Positions 19,126 through 20,407 of a stretch of 20,407 bases of DNA are shown piece after piece. Source of the DNA: CAYNFH01 sp964396385 (lineage in GTDB: Bacteria > Armatimonadota > Chthonomonadetes > Chthonomonadales > CAJBBX01). A program made the position numbers and the translations under genes. The notes under the pieces are model-generated. The model was not told the DNA's origin. It saw only the letters and a list, made by a program, of their open reading frames with translations, and searched no databases. Position 1 is the stretch's first letter. The number at the start of each line of letters is the position of its first letter. The stretch is from positions 1-20,407 of the forward strand of contig CAYNFH010000112.1 in NCBI GenBank assembly GCA_964396385.1. The letters are read 5' to 3'.

Positions 19126-20407
19126 GTGTTCGAAAGTCTCTCAGATAAGCTTCAGAACGTATTCTCCCGCTTGAGGGGTAAGGGCCGGCTGTCCGAGCAG
19201 GACGTGAACGAGGCGCTTCGTGAGGTGCGTCTCGCGCTGCTGGAGGCCGACGTCAACTTCAAGGTGGTCAAAGACCTGGTTGCCCGCATCCGGGAGCGCG
19301 CCATCGGCCAGGATGTCCTGGAGAGCCTGACGCCCGCGCAGATGGTCGTCAAGATCGTCGATGAGGAGCTGACCAACCTCCTCGGCGGCGTCGATTCCCG
19401 GCTGACCTTCAGCCCTAAGCCTCCTACCGTCGTGATGCTCTGTGGCCTGCAGGGCTCCGGCAAGACCACCACCTGCGCCAAGCTTGCCCACTGGATGCGC
19501 CGCCAGGGCCGCAATCCTCTTATGGTTGCCTGTGACATCTATCGACCGGCGGCCATCAAGCAGCTCCAGGTGCTCGGCGAGCAGGTCAAGGCTCCGGTAT
19601 TCACCGAGGACGGCGAGGCGCGGCCTCCCGCGATCGCCAGTGCCGCCATCCGCCAAGCGGAGCAATCCGGCAACGACGTGGTAATTCTCGACACGGCCGG
19701 CCGCCTGCACATCGACGAAGCGATGATGCAGGAGCTGGAGCAGATAAAGGCAGCCGTGCAGCCCACCCAGACCCTGCTGGTCGTGGACGCAATGACCGGC
19801 CAGGACGCAGTGAACTTCGCGCAGGAGTTCCACGAGAAGCTCGCCGTCGATGGCTTCGTCATGACTAAGCTGGATGGGGACGCGCGAGGCGGCGCCGCCC
19901 TCTCCATCCGGAGCGTTACCGGCGTCCCCATCAAGTTCGTAGGCGTGAGCGAAAAGCTCGACGGTCTGGAGGGGTTCCACCCGGACCGAATGGCCTCGCG
20001 GATCCTCGGCATGGGAGACGTGCTCTCCCTGATCGAGAAGGCCGAACAGGCCATCGACCAGAAGAAGGCCGAGGAGCTGGAGCGGAAGCTGCGGGAGAAC
20101 CGCTTCGACCTGAACGACTTTCTTGAGCAGATGCAGCAGATGCGCCGCATGGGGCCGCTGGAACAGATTATGGGTATGCTTCCAGGCATGGGCAAGCTCA
20201 AGGACATCCAGGTGGACGAGAAACACCTGGCCCGTCAAGAGGCCCTGGTCCGCTCTATGACGCACGAGGAGCGAGAGGATCCAACGCTCCTGAACGGCAG
20301 CCGCAAGCGCCGGATTGCCCAGGGGAGCGGCGTGAGCGTCCAGGAGATCAATGAGATCCTCAAGCAGTGTGAGATGATGCTCTCGATGATCCGCCAGATG
20401 ACCGTCG
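19126..20407 (+). CDS. ffh: Signal recognition particle GTPase Ffh (3' end outside window)
   Basis: 427 codons from GTG at 19126 (MFESLSDKLQNVFSRL, the canonical Ffh start), running off the right edge; full-length proteins are about 450 aa. Ffh binds 4.5S RNA and emerging signal sequences and delivers ribosomes to FtsY at the membrane. N domain 1-95; G domain: GLQGSGKTT (107-115), DIYRPAA (137-143), DTAGRL (189-194), TKLDGDARGG (247-256); M domain from about 300 with Met-rich helices (QMQQMRRMG, MGMLPGMG) and the RNA-binding GSRKRRIAQGSG (391-402). The NQKPxx-like end is outside. The Shine-Dalgarno is weak (only AAAG about 10 nt upstream), unusual in this window. Its own promoter lies at 18835. 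Confidence 0.97.
   Translation, partial: MFESLSDKLQNVFSRLRGKGRLSEQDVNEALREVRLALLEADVNFKVVKDLVARIRERAIGQDVLESLTPAQMVVKIVDEELTNLLGGVDSRLTFSPKPPTVVMLCGLQGSGKTTTCAKLAHWMRRQGRNPLMVACDIYRPAAIKQLQVLGEQVKAPVFTEDGEARPPAIASAAIRQAEQSGNDVVILDTAGRLHIDEAMMQELEQIKAAVQPTQTLLVVDAMTGQDAVNFAQEFHEKLAVDGFVMTKLDGDARGGAALSIRSVTGVPIKFVGVSEKLDGLEGFHPDRMASRILGMGDVLSLIEKAEQAIDQKKAEELERKLRENRFDLNDFLEQMQQMRRMGPLEQIMGMLPGMGKLKDIQVDEKHLARQEALVRSMTHEEREDPTLLNGSRKRRIAQGSGVSVQEINEILKQCEMMLSMIRQMTV

Noticed and set aside
19121..19140. tRNA T-loop (GTTCGAA near 19127)
   Set aside because: It is the ffh start region; no acceptor or anticodon stem around it.

Overview
The window is a 20.4 kb piece of a high-GC bacterial chromosome. 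It carries about 20 supportable genes in short mixed-strand runs, with no rRNA, tRNA, CRISPR array, transposase or phage genes seen. Secreted and cell-envelope proteins dominate: an L,D-transpeptidase with LysM and a copper-amine-oxidase-like C-terminal domain, an NlpC/P60-fold protein, a small beta-barrel-like protein, several signal-peptide or single-TM proteins, and plant-polysaccharide-type glycosidases. That mix, with Shine-Dalgarno-led genes and abundant intergenic hairpin repeats, suggests an Armatimonadota-like or similar deep-branching free-living lineage. The phylum is inference, not proof; ffh at the right edge is the best marker to test it.

Layout. 1-499 (-): N-terminal part of a poly-HAMP sensor kinase, cut by the window edge. 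896-1975 (-): unrecognised probable DNA-associated protein. 1976-2623: a long gap holding a 68-nt three-segment hairpin. 2624-4299 (-): three-gene envelope operon ending in an NlpC/P60 protein that has lost its catalytic Cys and His. 4367-4906 (+): DinB-family protein, convergent with a membrane-anchored beta-propeller gene (4918-5952, -). 5953-6363: cluster of REP-like hairpins. 6364-7692 (-) and 7908-9296 (+): divergent GH4 alpha-galactosidase-like and GH140/DUF4038 apiosidase-like glycosidases around another inverted repeat. 9407-10783 (-): L,D-transpeptidase. 10978-11796 (-): secreted Ala/Pro-rich protein. 12051-12884 (+): DUF624/YesL-like membrane protein. 12973-13518 (-): barrel-like protein. 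13708-14382 (+): uracil-DNA-glycosylase-fold protein. 14558-15424 (+): metF. 15509-15781 (-): tiny Lys-rich secreted protein. 16016-16414 (+): single-TM protein. 16422-18386 (-): oppF and oppD ATPases with no permease beside them. 18487-18666 (-): 59-aa protein resembling half of a Cro/CI domain. 19126 to the end (+): ffh.

The most unusual signal is non-coding. Six arrays of 7- or 8-bp tandem units occur, each with its own unit sequence. In five, an inverted partner lies downstream so the pair can fold into a long hairpin. Four abut or overlap stop codons, two supply the last codons and stop of the gene, and two end directly at an extended -10 box where a -35 box would be expected. One array lies inside a coding sequence. 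They resemble the heptameric short tandemly repeated repetitive sequences (STRRs) described in cyanobacteria, but the paired inverted arrangement at gene ends is what stands out here.
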